Assembly (NCBI RefSeq): GCF_041146395.1
Contig: NC_090989.1
Span: forward strand, 51,858,501 to 51,922,500
From: Eulemur rufifrons
Taxonomy: Eukaryota; Chordata; Mammalia; Primates; Lemuridae
Direction: 5' to 3'
Length of the DNA stretch: 64,000 bases
Below the pieces are notes generated by a model. It saw nothing but the letters and a program-made list of their open reading frames with translations, searched no databases and was not told the DNA's origin. Position 1 is the first letter of the stretch. Each line of letters starts with the position of its first letter. Shown one piece after another: positions 1-11,509 of the stretch. Made by a program: the position numbers and the translations under genes.

Positions 1-719
1 TCTCAGAAAAATTTAAGGGCTGAACATTAAAATTTCAACCTACCCAAACAACATTCTTTATTTTATGACTAGCAGCCTGCTAAATTAAAAAAAGAAAAAT
101 TAAAATGTTATGAGCAATTAACATCTCTCATATTTATGCAGTGTTTCTGTACAAATGTCTATTAAATATTAAGGTGGATACTGGCTGGCGGCGCTCAGGG
201 TTCTGCAGAGCACACAGCACATCCATAGCTCCCATTCATCTCCATCAGCAGAGACTGCAATTTAGAGATAATCAAGTGCTTCCCCACTTCTCTATCTGTA
301 ACTATTCGTTTCTTTTTGCTTTTTTTCCCCCTCCCCATTGAAAATCTAATTCAATGACTAAAATTTATCTTAAGAAAAACTACATACAAAAAGAGATAAA
401 TTAAACTGCATTGGAAGATTTACTATGAGAGAATGCAATGTGGGAAATGTTCACTGTTTTTCCTAGTATGTCTTGGAATGAAACATTCAGCAAAATAAAG
501 GAGAATTTCATTATCTGTTCAGCAGAAGCTAGAGCAAAGACTAGCCTGCCAGACACAGAACTACAGAAAGCACAGTGGAAAGTTAGAGGGAAGGAGCACA
601 TTCTAGTAGTAATCTATACATACTCGCTGAGAGCAACTCTCCGCCCAAGTGGCCACAGCAAATTACTTAAAAATGTCAGATTCAGGAAAAGATCTGATAT
701 TTAAAAGGAACTAATCATG
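1..719. other. Unassigned AT-rich DNA
   Basis: No repeat family, exon or RNA gene was recognised here. The longest open frames are under 90 codons and show no domain. A C/G-richer patch lies near 180-260, but nothing marks it as a promoter. Confidence 0.5.
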
Positions 720-880
720 TTCTCTACTTCATGGGTTGGCACATTTAGTCCTCATAACAACCTTGGAAGTAGGAAATATTGTGCCCACTCTTACAGATGA
801 GGAAACTAAATACCAAGGAAATTATTAAGTAAAAAATGTTGCTAGTAACTGAGATTTGATCTCTATAGAATGTAAAAGCA
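720..880 (-). repeat. MIR SINE fragment
   Basis: The run 'cctcataacaaccttggaag' followed by 'cttacagatgaggaaacta' matches the core of the mammalian-wide MIR SINE in reverse orientation (the 'cccattttacagatgaggaaactgag' region). Ends are approximate. Confidence 0.75.
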
Positions 881-1514
881 TATAATATTTTCCTTGTACT
901 GAGCCACTTCACATGAGTTTCTCCATCTCAGCAACTCCTTTGCCCCTTATTTTTTCCCCACAGACTTATACCCAACTGAAATCCACTATATCCAGATCGA
1001 TTACTAACATCTGCCCCATAAAAACATAAAAATCCAGTTTATAATTCTTTTACTCCTTTCTCTTCATCCAGGTCACAGTAAGCCTATCCTATATAACTTG
1101 GACTTCTGATTAAGGTCTTAATTCAAATTTACTTAAAGGGAGGAGGCAGACCCTTTCCCAGGTCACTCCAAGCCAGAGGGCCAGCAGAAATGTGTTCAAT
1201 GATGTGTATATTTAAGCTCGATTTTGCTACTTTAGTAATCTTTATCCAATGGTTTATTGCCTTAAAAAATGTGTGGCAATAATGCAACCCAGTCCTCCCC
1301 TACACACTAGGTATTCCCTTGAGCCCCACCCATTTCAAGTAACCCCAATTCCATTCCAATCAAACACTCACAATTAAGAAAGTGAAGAAGAGAAGTAGGC
1401 AGGTTATATAACATTTAGTTGTTTGTCATTAATATATAATGCTCATGAAGAATGTTGGGTCAAAAATATTGATTATTTGTTTTTGTTATAATATTAAAAA
1501 TAATTATCACTTAT
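881..1514. other. Unassigned DNA
   Basis: AT-rich sequence with no family recognised and no meaningful open frame. Confidence 0.45.
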
Positions 1515-1770
1515 TGTACTTTTTGTGTCAGAAACTACTCTGTTTTCTATGAAGATATTCACTTTACTTTCACCACAACTCTGTAAAGGTAGATGACATT
1601 TTTACCCACCGTTGATCAAATGAAGAAAAGAATGCAAGTATTTATTAATTTGTATAAAGGCACAAAGTCATTAACTATCACCACTTTCATCCTAGAAAGT
1701 CAAGCTCCAAATGTCAAGCCCTTAACCCTGCACTTGGTGGACCACACTAAATGGACTCTAAGTGAGGAGC
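1515..1770 (-). repeat. Possible degenerate MIR
   Basis: The order of weak matches (tcaccacaactctgtaaagg, then a 'tttttaccca' block, then 'gcacaaagtca') follows the MIR layout in reverse orientation. Similarity is low and a chance match is possible. Confidence 0.35.
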
Positions 1771-2074
1771 ACAGATCACATTTCTGGCCTCTTTCCCAAC
1801 TCAATCTTGCTCTTCTAGTCTCTCTTTCTGAAAACCCCTGAAGGACAATATTAGATCTGCCTCATGCATGTCCTAGGAATCATTTTAATGCAAATATTTA
1901 AGATACAGTATCAGCTTCAAAGTACTTAAGATAACCAGTCCAGAAGAAAGTAGAGTATATCTAATTCAGCAAATGTTTCCATGCAGTCCTACAGTCAGTG
2001 CCGTGTGCCCCAAGAAATATTTGTTCTTTAAAATCTTCTTAATACTTCCATAGTACCGTGCACTTACTTTTATA

Positions 2075-2235
2075 ATTATACTAATCATACTGTCTTGGAT
2101 TTATTTATTTACTCATTGACCTATCTTGCCATACTGACAGAGGATGGAGTTTGAGACTTACTTGTTCTTGTATCTCTATAGGCTGGCCTGACAGTATCAG
2201 GCACTAATAAAGCGTTTTTTAAGTGACTAAACAGT
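2075..2235 (+). repeat. L2 LINE 3' end fragment
   Basis: A stretch ending 'tcaggcactaataaagcg', preceded by 'tgttcttgtatctctatagg', follows the L2 3' UTR theme (tcttgttcatctctgtatccc ... ggcactcaataaatg). A single MIR-like or L2-like 3' end is the only assignment offered. Confidence 0.6.
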
Positions 2236-3094
2236 AGCCCATACACTTGAGGAGTTGACATTATAGTACCAAACATAACAATAGCGTAGGCATTTCTATT
2301 TAAAAATTAAATCCTATTAAAATGTAATTTAACACATTGATGTTTCAAGGATTACAACTAAGGGTTTTCTGAAACTATGCTAAAATTATTATTCTTCAAT
2401 AGTGAAAACAATTCACATTCCAGATTTTTAATTCAAATGGTTTTATTGTAATATCTTAGAAGGCAAAATATTTCTGTTGGTAGTTTAGATCCTATGAATT
2501 TGGAAAATACGTTTTTTAAACTCAACAACTAGGATAAATTGCTTTGGTTTCTTTGAACTTAGAACTATATTATTATAACCAGGAATGCATTTGTTTATAA
2601 GTAAACATACTGTATTTTCCTAATGATATTTTAGAAATTTTCTCTTAGAAATTAGTTAAGTTTTCACTGGTATCTTTCTGAGAAAATCCTGCTGCAGGAT
2701 TTAGGCCATGAGTGCTTTAATCAGAATGAATTTCTTGTGTGCTTTGGCTAGAAACTCCTGTGACTTCTCACAACCCTAAAACATCTAAGGACTCAAGATA
2801 AATCAGTATGAGTTGATATACATGCATGCAACTGCCATGTGCCAGGAACTGGCAGTGATTTTTAAATGGATGCTTCATTCAGAAGAACTGCCTCTTGCTT
2901 TCTGATTTCTGTCATCCACTGTGGAATTTGATTACACATAATACTCAGTGTCTCAATGCTATCGTTTGATTTCTCAGCCACAGTAGCTTTGTGGGTAGGT
3001 GGATAATTTTTCTTCTGCATCCTTGAGAAGAGTTGTAGTTTTAAGGTAATACAAAAACAACTCAAGGAGGAGTGGAAACAATTTTAAAAGTAAT
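2236..3094. other. Unassigned DNA
   Basis: AT-rich, no family recognised. No open frame longer than about 70 codons. Confidence 0.45.
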
Positions 3095-3230
3095 GGACTG
3101 AGATGCCATCAAAACAGGTGTATTCTAATCTTGGTCTGTTGGTACCTAGCTGTGTAGCCTTAGGGTAACCTCTCACCTCTCTGTGTCACAGCTCACTTCC
3201 TCATAAACAGAGAGGGTTCCAGAATTTACT
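3095..3230 (+). repeat. MIR SINE fragment
   Basis: The block 'tagctgtgtagccttaggg' then 'taacctctcacctctctgtg' and 'cacttcctcataaacagag' follows the MIR consensus in forward order (tagctgtgtgaccttgggcaa, cctctctgtgcctcagtttcctc). Confidence 0.7.
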
Positions 3231-3494
3231 TATTCATTCCAGATAAATATTGTGTACTGGCCATATATGAGACGTGCTAAACTCCATAAATGATGCAAGT
3301 AGCCTTCAGATTGCTAATAGAAATAACTAGTTCTTTTAGGAACTGAGTTCCAGAGACCCAGACATTTATGAATCTTGTCCTGGCAAACACCCATTCTTTC
3401 TAAGCCATTGTCAAAGTAATTATACATACAAGGAGTAACAAATAAGAACCAACGTTTAATTTTGTTAATAAATCAATAATGTTAATAATCTCTG

Positions 3495-3735
3495 AAATTT
3501 TTGATCATCTGCTACATGCCAGAACTCATACTAAGCATTCAACATATATTAACATATTTGATCCTTCAAGCAACCCTACAAGAAAATTTCCATTATTATC
3601 TTCATTTTTCGTAAGAGAAAACTATCAAAGAGTCAAAAGAAACTGAGGCAAATAACAAATAAGTGGCAAATCCCAGATTTGAGCCAAGGATTTGAATCCA
3701 GGGCCTGTGTTCTCAATATTCCCCCATATTTCCTC
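3495..3735 (-). repeat. MIR SINE
   Basis: Nearly full-length reverse MIR: 'ctacatgccagaactcatac', a 'gatccttcaagcaacccta' block, 'attattatcttcattttt' and a downstream 'atttgaatccagggcctgtg' block appear in the expected order and spacing. Confidence 0.8.
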
Positions 3736-5779
3736 TTTAAACAGTATAAGGCCCAATAATTCAATGTAGCATTTCATTATAGAAGCTGGACTACAGCAAA
3801 TAACTTAGCCTTTGATGTCCACCCTATGACACTAAACTTTGTGTCTGAGTAGGAGACACCACTTTTGAAATTGACCCTCTTAACCCTAAGCAAATACCAC
3901 TACCTTCAGGGTTGCCTATGCAACAGGATAGTATGTTGAACCTGTAAAAACCAATGACAACAGTGTTATCCTCTCCTCCAGTTTCCTCTGGAACTCTCAG
4001 GCTTTGAAACAACAACATCCCTATTCTCTGCCATAAGCTTGCACCACACACTGCCTAGAATGGTGACTAACAGAATCCTCTGTTCTCATCTTTGATTAGA
4101 AATCCATCCCTTCTTCTACATTGTGTCTAGAGAAGACAAAAATCGAGCCTGTGTTTTGTGCATCTTTGTGAGTATGTGTTCTCTGTGAAAAGGCATGCTC
4201 ATATTAGAAAAAATAAACTTCTCCAAATACTCCTTCAACAACTAGAAGGTTCTTAATTCAACTGATTGTGATCTACATGGATCTACATGCTGCAAAGAAT
4301 GGAATCAAAAGAGTTGGTTGGGTTTACAGAATGGGGCCCTGGCTCAATTGCCTGTCCCCTATATTCAAAGAGGTGGTGATAATTAAAAAGAGAGTAAAAG
4401 AACTAGAAATAGCAAGAACTGACCTGAGTCCATCATTCCACCCAGCTGTTAAGAAGAGAATAGAGCATAACTATCTGAGTTTTAACACGGTGGTCTACTC
4501 ACTTGTCAAATATGACTCAGTGAATAGTCTTCTCTCATGAAGGTGCATATAGGAAGAGGTAAGTAGAAATGGAAGCTTCTGAATACATAGAGAAGAATGG
4601 ATGTATTCCTTTTCCATACATATGGATAAAATACTCTTTTTATCAAAGAGATTTACTTTTTGTGTTTTCTTTTATCCTCATAAAAGTGGCAGAATAATGA
4701 ATGAGAAGATATCATTATCCTCACTTCCATATAACAAAATTCTGGAAGATATTTCCAAATACCTTACTTCAAAACATACATGCCCTATTATATACATAAA
4801 CCAGCATACACTTTACCCATAATTCCTGAGAATGGCCTGATATTAATTTATTTTTGTTATGTACTTAAACCTGTGGAGATTTAGGAATAATCTGTTTAAC
4901 TTAGATTCTTCTCTCATTGATACATTCAACACAGCTAAAGACACTAATAAAATTGATAAATCTGAATATGTCTGCCCCCTTATTTCATATTTGAGGACAT
5001 TTTTCTAGAATTTCACTGTGGATTTGGAGTCTGACTGATTCAACTCAACGCAGAAACTTTACTTGTGTTTTGGGGGATACCATTTATCTTTCCTACAATA
5101 GGGAAGATTGCCATTGAGGAGAGAGGAGACAAGAATTCCCACTCTTATTTAATTTTTTATTATTATTCAGAAATGCACCCTCTATGTCCCAAAATAGAAG
5201 CTTCCAAATTGAACTGACTTCTAGATTTCCTTCAGATCAATTATTCTCAGTCAGCATCTTTAGAACCACGTGAGACTCATCAAAATACAGTCTATCACTC
5301 AAGTGACTGCTGCTTTAGAATTCTATTATACAAAAGCTCTCCAATGTAATGATATAAATTATCTAAAGATATTAATGACTGTAAATGTGGCTACATTGCA
5401 GTGGATGTACAATACTGTGCTCAATTAAGGATGACCCAATACTGGAAAAAGCATTTTTTTTCAGACTTGGACCCATATCCAAGTCTGAGCAAGCATCATA
5501 TTCTCCTTTATAAGTTAGCACACAAAACATCTTAGGGATATTTTTACACTGTTCAAAAGAATGGAGACCGTATTTTTGCATCCACCACAGTACCCAGTGT
5601 TCCTGGTAAATGTAATATTTATCCAAAGGACCAGACTAAAACCTAATGACATCTTTGATTTCTCTATGTCCTTCATGACTCACAACCAACTGATTAACTC
5701 CCTCTCTGCCATACACACAGTCTCATAGACGCACACACACATTTCCATCCTCATTGTTACAGCCACTCACTCCCTCATT
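3736..5779. other. Unassigned DNA
   Basis: About 2 kb in which I recognise no family. It contains a perfect 11-bp-stem inverted repeat at 5461-5488, and a weak MIR-like tract around 4670-4740. No domain was seen in any frame. Confidence 0.45.
5461..5488. other. Perfect inverted repeat (hairpin)
   Basis: TCAGACTTGGA (5461-5471) and its exact reverse complement TCCAAGTCTGA (5478-5488) flank a 6-nt loop (cccata). No function can be inferred from sequence alone. Confidence 0.8.
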
Positions 5780-6140
5780 ATCTTGTTCTATCATCCCAAA
5801 ATAATTTATTGACCATGTACCAAATAACATGCTAGTTATTAGGCATACAAAACAATGAAATGAAAAAAGCAGAAATCAAAGGTTTCACATCTATCACAAG
5901 TAGATGTAAAAACTGATGCATAACCAAACAATTAGACATAGCCGTGTTAAATATCCTAGAAATGTGTAATGAGAGAAAACCATTTTTCCTTGGGAGAGTC
6001 AGATGTATGTTTGGTTTTGAAAGTCTAGTTTGAGAAGTAGGTGAGGAACAAGGAAGAGTATGGCAAGGAGAGGAAATAGTATGTGCAAGGCAATGAGATA
6101 CTAAAGATCAAGGCACATTGAGAGATTCAAATAGCTCAAC
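5780..6140 (-). repeat. L2 LINE fragment
   Basis: The start 'aataatttattgaccatgta' with 'taacatgctagttattaggc', then a later 'agtatgtgcaaggcaatgag' block, follow the reversed L2 3' end and ORF2 tail (ttattgagcacctactatgtgcc ... gcatgtgcaaaggcctgag). Confidence 0.65.
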
Positions 6141-6425
6141 ATTCCTGAAACAGAGGTACACGATAGTCTCTTAAGTGGCCATTTTGACAGCAGTGTCTTC
6201 CCAATAGAACTTTTCTTCACAGGGCTGCCATTTATTTTTCTAAAACATACATCTGATCCTGTGATGCAAGTGCTCAAAAAAAAATGAACCTACAGTTTAA
6301 GACAAAAACTCTGTCGCCAAGTATTCACAGCTCATGGGTGGATTCTGAATCAGCTGCTTTAACATGATTATTTTAACATTTCCACCAGAAAATGGTCACA
6401 TCAAAACATAACAGCACTTTTTTTA

Positions 6426-7330
6426 TTTAGTTAAATCATTCTCATGTACCTGTTATAAACCAAGGATTCTTTATAGATGCTTCAAATATACCAAGGACCA
6501 AAACAGATAGAGATCCATACCCTGTATACCTTAAATTCTAGCGAAATGAAATGAGACAATAAAAGTAAACTATAATAAAGGAAATTAATTCTTTATAATA
6601 TAATAAGCACAATAAAGAAGAAAGTGAAAAGTAAAGAGAATCAAATATGCTGGATTTAGAAAATGGGATAGTGGGAAATTTTTTATATGGTTAACAGGAT
6701 GGAATTCACGAAGAAAGTAACATGTGAACAAAGACTTAGTGTTGCTAAGAAAGTTAACTATGAAGATATCAGAGGAAGAGTGTTCCTGGCAAAAGAAACT
6801 GCCAATCCAAGGGCTCTTTTTTATTTATTTATTTATTTTAGTTTCAAGGTTGCCCACCCAAGAAAGGGCTCTTTAACTAGAAAAAGGCTATGATATTTTC
6901 AAGTAATAACAATGAGACAAGTATGGCTGGAATAGAGGAAGTGAGACGAAGAGTAGTATAAGATGAGGGCATAGAGTATAATATGAAGGAACAGATTATT
7001 TGGGCACTTGGAGGATATTGGAAAGATGTTAGCTTTTATTCTGAGTGAAATAAGAAACATTGAGCAGAATAATATGACCTGATTTACATTTTCGAGGCAT
7101 CACTCTAGCTACTGTCTTCAAAATACACTGAAGTAGAAAGGGAAGGAACAGGGAGCAAAGTTAAGTAGCTGTTGCATTCATTGGAGAGAAAGATGACCAT
7201 GGGTCAGAACAAGGTGGCATCAATAAAAATGATAAGATGTGGTCAGATTCTGAATATAGTTTTAAGGTAAAAATAACAGAATGTCCTAACAGATTGAATG
7301 AAGAGTGTAAGAGAAAGAGAACAATCAAGT
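6426..7330 (-). repeat. L2 LINE fragment, long
   Basis: Reversed L2 in correct order. It has the 3' UTR part near 6430-6540, an 'aagatgttagcttttattct' region near 7020-7045, an 'aatatgacctgatttacatt' block at about 7070-7090 and a 'gagtgtaagagaaagagaac' block near 7305. A short (TTTA)n run lies near 6822-6840. No coding capacity survives. Confidence 0.7.
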
Positions 7331-7389
7331 ATAACTCCAATATTTTCTATATTTTTGTTGTTTTTGGTCTTAAAAAAGAAAACTGGAGT

Positions 7390-8432
7390 TGTCATCTAAT
7401 TTAATGAAAGATTGCAGGTGTAGCAATCTGTGGGGGTGGATTTCACATTAAATCTAAATAATCTAAACACTCTAATAAAAAAGCAGATATTGTCAGATTG
7501 GATAAGAAAGCAAGACCCAACCACATGGTGTCCACAAGAAACCCACCTTAAATACATAAAAATAAAAATAAAGGTAAAAGGATAGAAAAAGTGACTCCAT
7601 GCTAACACTAATCAAAAGATAGCAGAAGTGGCTATATTGGAAAGACACAAAGTATATTTCAAAGCACAGAATATTTCCTGAGATAAACAGATCATTTCAT
7701 AATGATAAATGGGTCAAATCATCAAGAGGACCTAAAAACCCTAAATTTTTATGCCTCTAATAGCAAAATTTCAAAATGCATAAAGCAAGTACTGAGAGAA
7801 CTTCAAGGATAAATAGACCAATCCACAGTTATAGTCAGAGAATTCAATAGCCCTCTAATGACTAATAGAACAAGGAGACCTCACAATCAGTAAAAATGTA
7901 ATATACTTGAAGAACACTATCACCTTGATCTACTTTTCATTGAGAAGACACTTAACCCTATTACATCAGAATACACATTCTTCTCAAGTGTATATGGTCT
8001 ATTTCTCAGAGCAGGCCATATTCTGGGCCATAAATTAATTCTCAGTTTGAGAGAATTAAATTTATATAAAGTATATTCTCTGATCATAATGGAATTAAAT
8101 TAGAAATCAATAACAGAAATTCTTCAAATACTTGGAAATTGAATAAAATAGTTCTAAATAACCTAAGTGGTCAAAGAATAAATCAAAAGTCAGTTAGAAA
8201 GGATTCTGAACTGAATGAAGACACAACATTAAAATTTGCAGATGCCACTAAAGCAGTACTTAGAGGGAAAGTTACAGCCCTAAAGCACAAATTAGAAGAA
8301 AGACATTAAATTAGTATCAGCTTTTACCTAAGAATATAGAAAATGAAGAGCAAACTGAATTCAAAGCAATCAAAATAAAGAAAAAATACAGATTAGAGCA
8401 TAAATCAGTAGAAAACAGAAAAACAACAGAGA
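7390..8432 (+). pseudogene. Old L1, ORF2 5' part (endonuclease region)
   Basis: This is decayed L1 ORF2 sequence, recognisable as the endonuclease-encoding half: 'ttgtcagattggataagaaa', 'gtccacaagaaacccacctt', 'catttcataatgataaatgg', 'ccatattctgggccataaa' and 'taaagcagtacttagaggga' occur in the order of a primate L1. Frameshifts and stops are frequent, so no endonuclease could be made. It is the first piece of an old copy that continues at 10116, 11394 and 12607 after later insertions. Family is L1MA or L1PB-like by eye; the subfamily is uncertain. Confidence 0.85.
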
Positions 8433-8453
8433 ATTTTAAGCAACAAAAACAAA

Positions 8454-9689
8454 ATGGGAGGTATTAATTTGCCAGACCTCAAACTGTACTACAAGGCTGT
8501 GGTTCTTAAAACAGCCTGGTATTGGCACAAGTGCAGGGACACAGACCAGTGGAACACAACAGAAAATCCAAATATAGAACCATCCTCATATAGTCACCTA
8601 ATTTTTGACAAAGCAGGAAAGAATATACTCTGGGGACAAGAATCCCTATTCAATAAATGGTGCTGGGAGAATTGGTTAGCCACTTGTAGAAGACTGAAAC
8701 AGGACCCACAGCTTTCACCTCTCACAAAAATCAAATCACGGTGGATAACAGACTTAAATCTTAGGCATGATACAATCAGAATTCTAGAAGAAAATGTAGG
8801 AAAGACTCTTACAGACATTGGCCTAGGCAAAGAATTTATGAAGAAGACCCCCAAGGCAATCGCAGCAGCAACAAAATAAATGAATGGGACATGATTAAAT
8901 TAAAAAGCTTCTGCACAGCCAAAGAAACAGTCACGAGAATAAACAGACCACCTACAGAATGGGAAAAAATTTTTGCATACTACATATAAGATAAAGGACT
9001 GATAACAAGAATCTATTTAGAACTCAGGAAAATCAGCAAGAAAAAAATCAAGCAACCCTATCAAAAAGTGGGCAAATGACATGAATAGAAATTTCTCAAA
9101 AGAAGATATAAGAATGGCTAACAAACATATGAAAAAATGCTCAACATCCCTAATCATCAGAGAAATGCAAATCAAAACCACAATGAGATATCACTTAACC
9201 CCAGTGAGAATGGCCTTTATCAAAAAATCCCAAAACAACACATGTTGGCGTGGATGTGGAGAGACAGGAACACTCATACACTGCTAGTGGGACTGCAAAC
9301 TAGTGCAACCCCTGTGGAAAGCATTATGGAGGTATCTTAAACAGATTCAAGTAGACCTGCCATTTGACCCAGCAATCCCATTATTGGGCATATACCCAAA
9401 GGAAAAAAGGTCATTCTGTAACAAAGACACACGTACCCGAATGTTTATAGCAGCACAATTCACAATAGCAAAGATGTGGAAACAACCCAAATGCCCATCA
9501 ATACATGATTGGACTAGTAAGCTGTGGTATATGTATACCATGGAATATTACTCAGCTATAAGAAATAATGAAGATACGACATCTCTATGGTTCTCCTGGA
9601 GAGAGTTGGAACCCATTATATTAAGTGAAGTATCCCAAGAATGGAAAAACAAGCATCACATGTACTCACCAGAAAATTGGTTTCCCTGA
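8454..9689 (+). pseudogene. L1 ORF2 C-terminal remnant
   Basis: This encodes the last part of the L1 ORF2 protein: the segment downstream of the reverse transcriptase and the C-terminal cysteine-rich region. It is open from 8454 to 8879, then shifts frame near 8876 ('acaaaataaatgaat'). It resumes from 9081 with a cysteine-rich block ([14 protein letters not shown]), and is broken by a TAG where a tryptophan codon is expected near 9285-9287. It ends with an open stretch to 9689 (ending NWFP). The reverse transcriptase core is absent, so the copy is non-functional. The lesions are few, consistent with a fairly recent insertion. Confidence 0.88.
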
Positions 9690-9765
9690 ACATCACCTAA
9701 ATACACATCTGGGAACGACACCAATCGGATATCAGACTGAGGTGGGGGGTGGGGGAGGGGATGGG

Positions 9766-9950
9766 TGTATACCTACACAATGAGTGCATTGCGCACCATT
9801 TGGGGAATGGTAACGCTTGAAGGTGCTGACTCAGGAAGGCGGGGTTGGGGAAGGGAGGGATATATACCTACATGATGGGTGCAACGCGCACTATCTGGGG
9901 AACAGACACTCCTGGAGCTTTAACTTGGGGGGAAAGGCGGTACATGGGCA
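9766..9950 (+). repeat. Dimeric repeat in L1 3' UTR
   Basis: Two imperfect units begin at about 9766 (gtatacctacacaatgagtg) and 9861 (tatacctacatgatgggtg), a period of about 95 bp. Each contains a 'gtgca..gcgcac.at.tgggga' core and ends in 'tgctgactc' or 'ttaacttgg' wording. The same dimer occurs in the copies at 12339 and 21880-22085. Confidence 0.75.
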
Positions 9951-10011
9951 ACGTATGTAACCTGCAATTCTGTATCCCCCATAACAATAAGATGAAATAA
10001 AAAAAAAAAAT

Positions 10012-10115
10012 CAAAAAGGATGAGACATGATAATTGAGCTTATTTTTATTTTCTTGATCAGTTAATCAAAATAAAGTCCTCTTAAATATCAAAAAAAATA
10101 AAATAAAAAAATAAA
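10012..10115 (+). other. Possible L1 3'-transduced segment with its own poly(A)
   Basis: About 80 nt of non-L1 sequence lies between the poly(A) of the young L1 and a second A-rich tail (10091-10115), after which the older L1 resumes. An AATAAA occurs at 10070-10075, about 15 nt before the second tail. This is the layout expected when L1 transcription reads past its own weak polyadenylation site. The alternative is an unrelated small insertion. Confidence 0.55.
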
Positions 10116-11091
10116 ACAAAAACTCAATCTTTGAGGTCAATAAAATTAATCTACTTCTAGACATACTGACCAGGGAGAATACAAAAATTACAAATATCAG
10201 GAATGAAACAGGTGACAAACTATAAATTTACTGCTACTAAGGACATAATATGGAAAATTATTATAATTTTATACCAATAAACTCAATAACTTAGATTGAA
10301 TAAAAATACCTTGAAGACAAACTACCAAATCTTACTTAAGAAGAAATAGTTATTCTGAATGGTCCCATATTTATTTTAAAAATTATATTTGTTTTTGAAG
10401 ATTTTCTCACAAAGAATACTCCAGGACAGATGGTTCATTTCTACCAAATATTTACTAAAGAAATAATACCACTTTTACATGAATCATACACAAAATCGAA
10501 GGAAAACCAACACTTCCTAACTCATTCTATGAGGCCAGCTTTACACTAACACCAAAACGAGACAAATTATGAGAAAAGAAAATTACAGACCAATGACCTT
10601 CACAAACATATATACAATAATTCTTGTTTTCTGTGTTTTCTTAACAGATACAAAGACTCTTAACACAATGTTAGCAAATTACCTCCAACAATATATAAAA
10701 AGACTAATATAATCAAGTGAGCTTTTTCAGGAACGTAAGGTTGATTTAATCATTCAAAAGTCAATCAATGTAATTCACTAGAGCAACAAACTAAAATAGA
10801 AAAACCATATGATCATCTCAATAGATATAGAAAAAGCATTTGACAAAATACAATAGAGATTCTTGAAAAAAAGTCTCACCAAACTAGAAACAGAAAGGAA
10901 CTTGCTCAACTTGACAAAGGGCATCTACAAAACATCTACAGCTAACATCATACTAAATGGTGAAAGATTGCTTGCTGTCCTCCTAAGAACAGGAATACGA
11001 CCAGGATGTCTTCTCTCCTTTCTTCTATTGGACATTATACTGGAGGTTATATCCAATGTGATAAGCCAAATAAATAAATAAAGGCATACAA
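10116..11091 (+). pseudogene. Old L1 ORF2, middle part (RT region)
   Basis: This continues the old L1 from 8432. It includes decayed reverse transcriptase sequence: 'gatatagaaaaagcatttga' near 10825 (the catalytic D-x-EKAFD motif), 'catactaaatggtgaaagat' near 10950 and 'ggaatacgaccaggatgtct' near 10992 (the T-R-Q-G-C motif region). Many stops and frameshifts are present. It is interrupted by an Alu at 11092. Confidence 0.8.
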
Positions 11092-11393
11092 GCCAGGTGG
11101 ATTGCAGCTCACACCTGTAATCCCAGCACTTTGGAAGGCCACGACAGGAGGATCACTTGAGGCTCGGAGTTCAAGACCAGCCTGGGAAACATATTGAGAC
11201 CCTGTGTCTATAAAAAATAAAAAATAAAAAAATTAACCAGGCATGGTAGCGCCTAACTACTTGGAAGACAGAGGCAAGGAGGATCATTTGAGCCCAGGAG
11301 TTCAAGTCTGAAGTGACCTATGATCGTGCCACTGCACTCCAGCCTAAATGACAGAGCAAGACTCTATCTCTGAAAAAAAAAAAAAAAAAAAAA
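11092..11393 (+). mobile_element. Alu SINE, dimeric, sense
   Basis: The left arm begins 'gccaggtggattgcagctca' and contains 'cctgtaatcccagcacttt' and 'gttcaagaccagcctggg'. A middle A-rich linker is followed by a right arm with 'gatcgtgccactgcactcca' and a 22-A tail. The middle is AluJ-like and diverged. The flanks share 'aaaggca' (about 11080-11086 and 11392-11398), a short candidate target-site duplication. Confidence 0.92.
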
Positions 11394-11509
11394 GGCACTT
11401 TTCAACTACACCAGAAAGAAAAAAATAAAATTTTTGTCATGAGTCACAGATTATATGATCATCTTCATACAAAATCTGATAAAATCTGCACAAAAAAGAT
11501 ACTAAAACT
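11394..11509 (+). pseudogene. Old L1 ORF2 piece between two insertions
   Basis: The short stretch carrying 'gagtcacagattatatgatc' corresponds to the L1 reverse transcriptase region just around the F-A-D-D motif. It connects the old copy at 11091 with the part at 12607. Its last 18 bases (11492-11509) form the left target-site duplication of the L1 inserted next to it. Confidence 0.7.
11492..11509 (+). repeat. Target-site duplication, left copy (18 bp)
   Basis: AAAAAAGATACTAAAACT here recurs exactly at 12607-12624, bracketing the inverted L1. Reading across the two copies restores continuous old L1 ORF2 sequence. Confidence 0.9.

Larger units (their letters stand above)
8433..10011 (+). mobile_element. 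Young L1, 5'-truncated, inserted in older L1
   Basis: The sequence starts inside ORF2 and runs through the ORF2 stop, the 3' UTR and a poly(A) run at about 9999-10010. It is nearly collinear and highly similar to the full-length L1 at 21827-28782, including the dimeric GC-rich 3' UTR and the ending 'cccccataacaataagatga'. The left flank is older L1 sequence, and the older L1 resumes near 10116. A clean target-site duplication could not be read because both flanks are A-rich. Confidence 0.9.
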
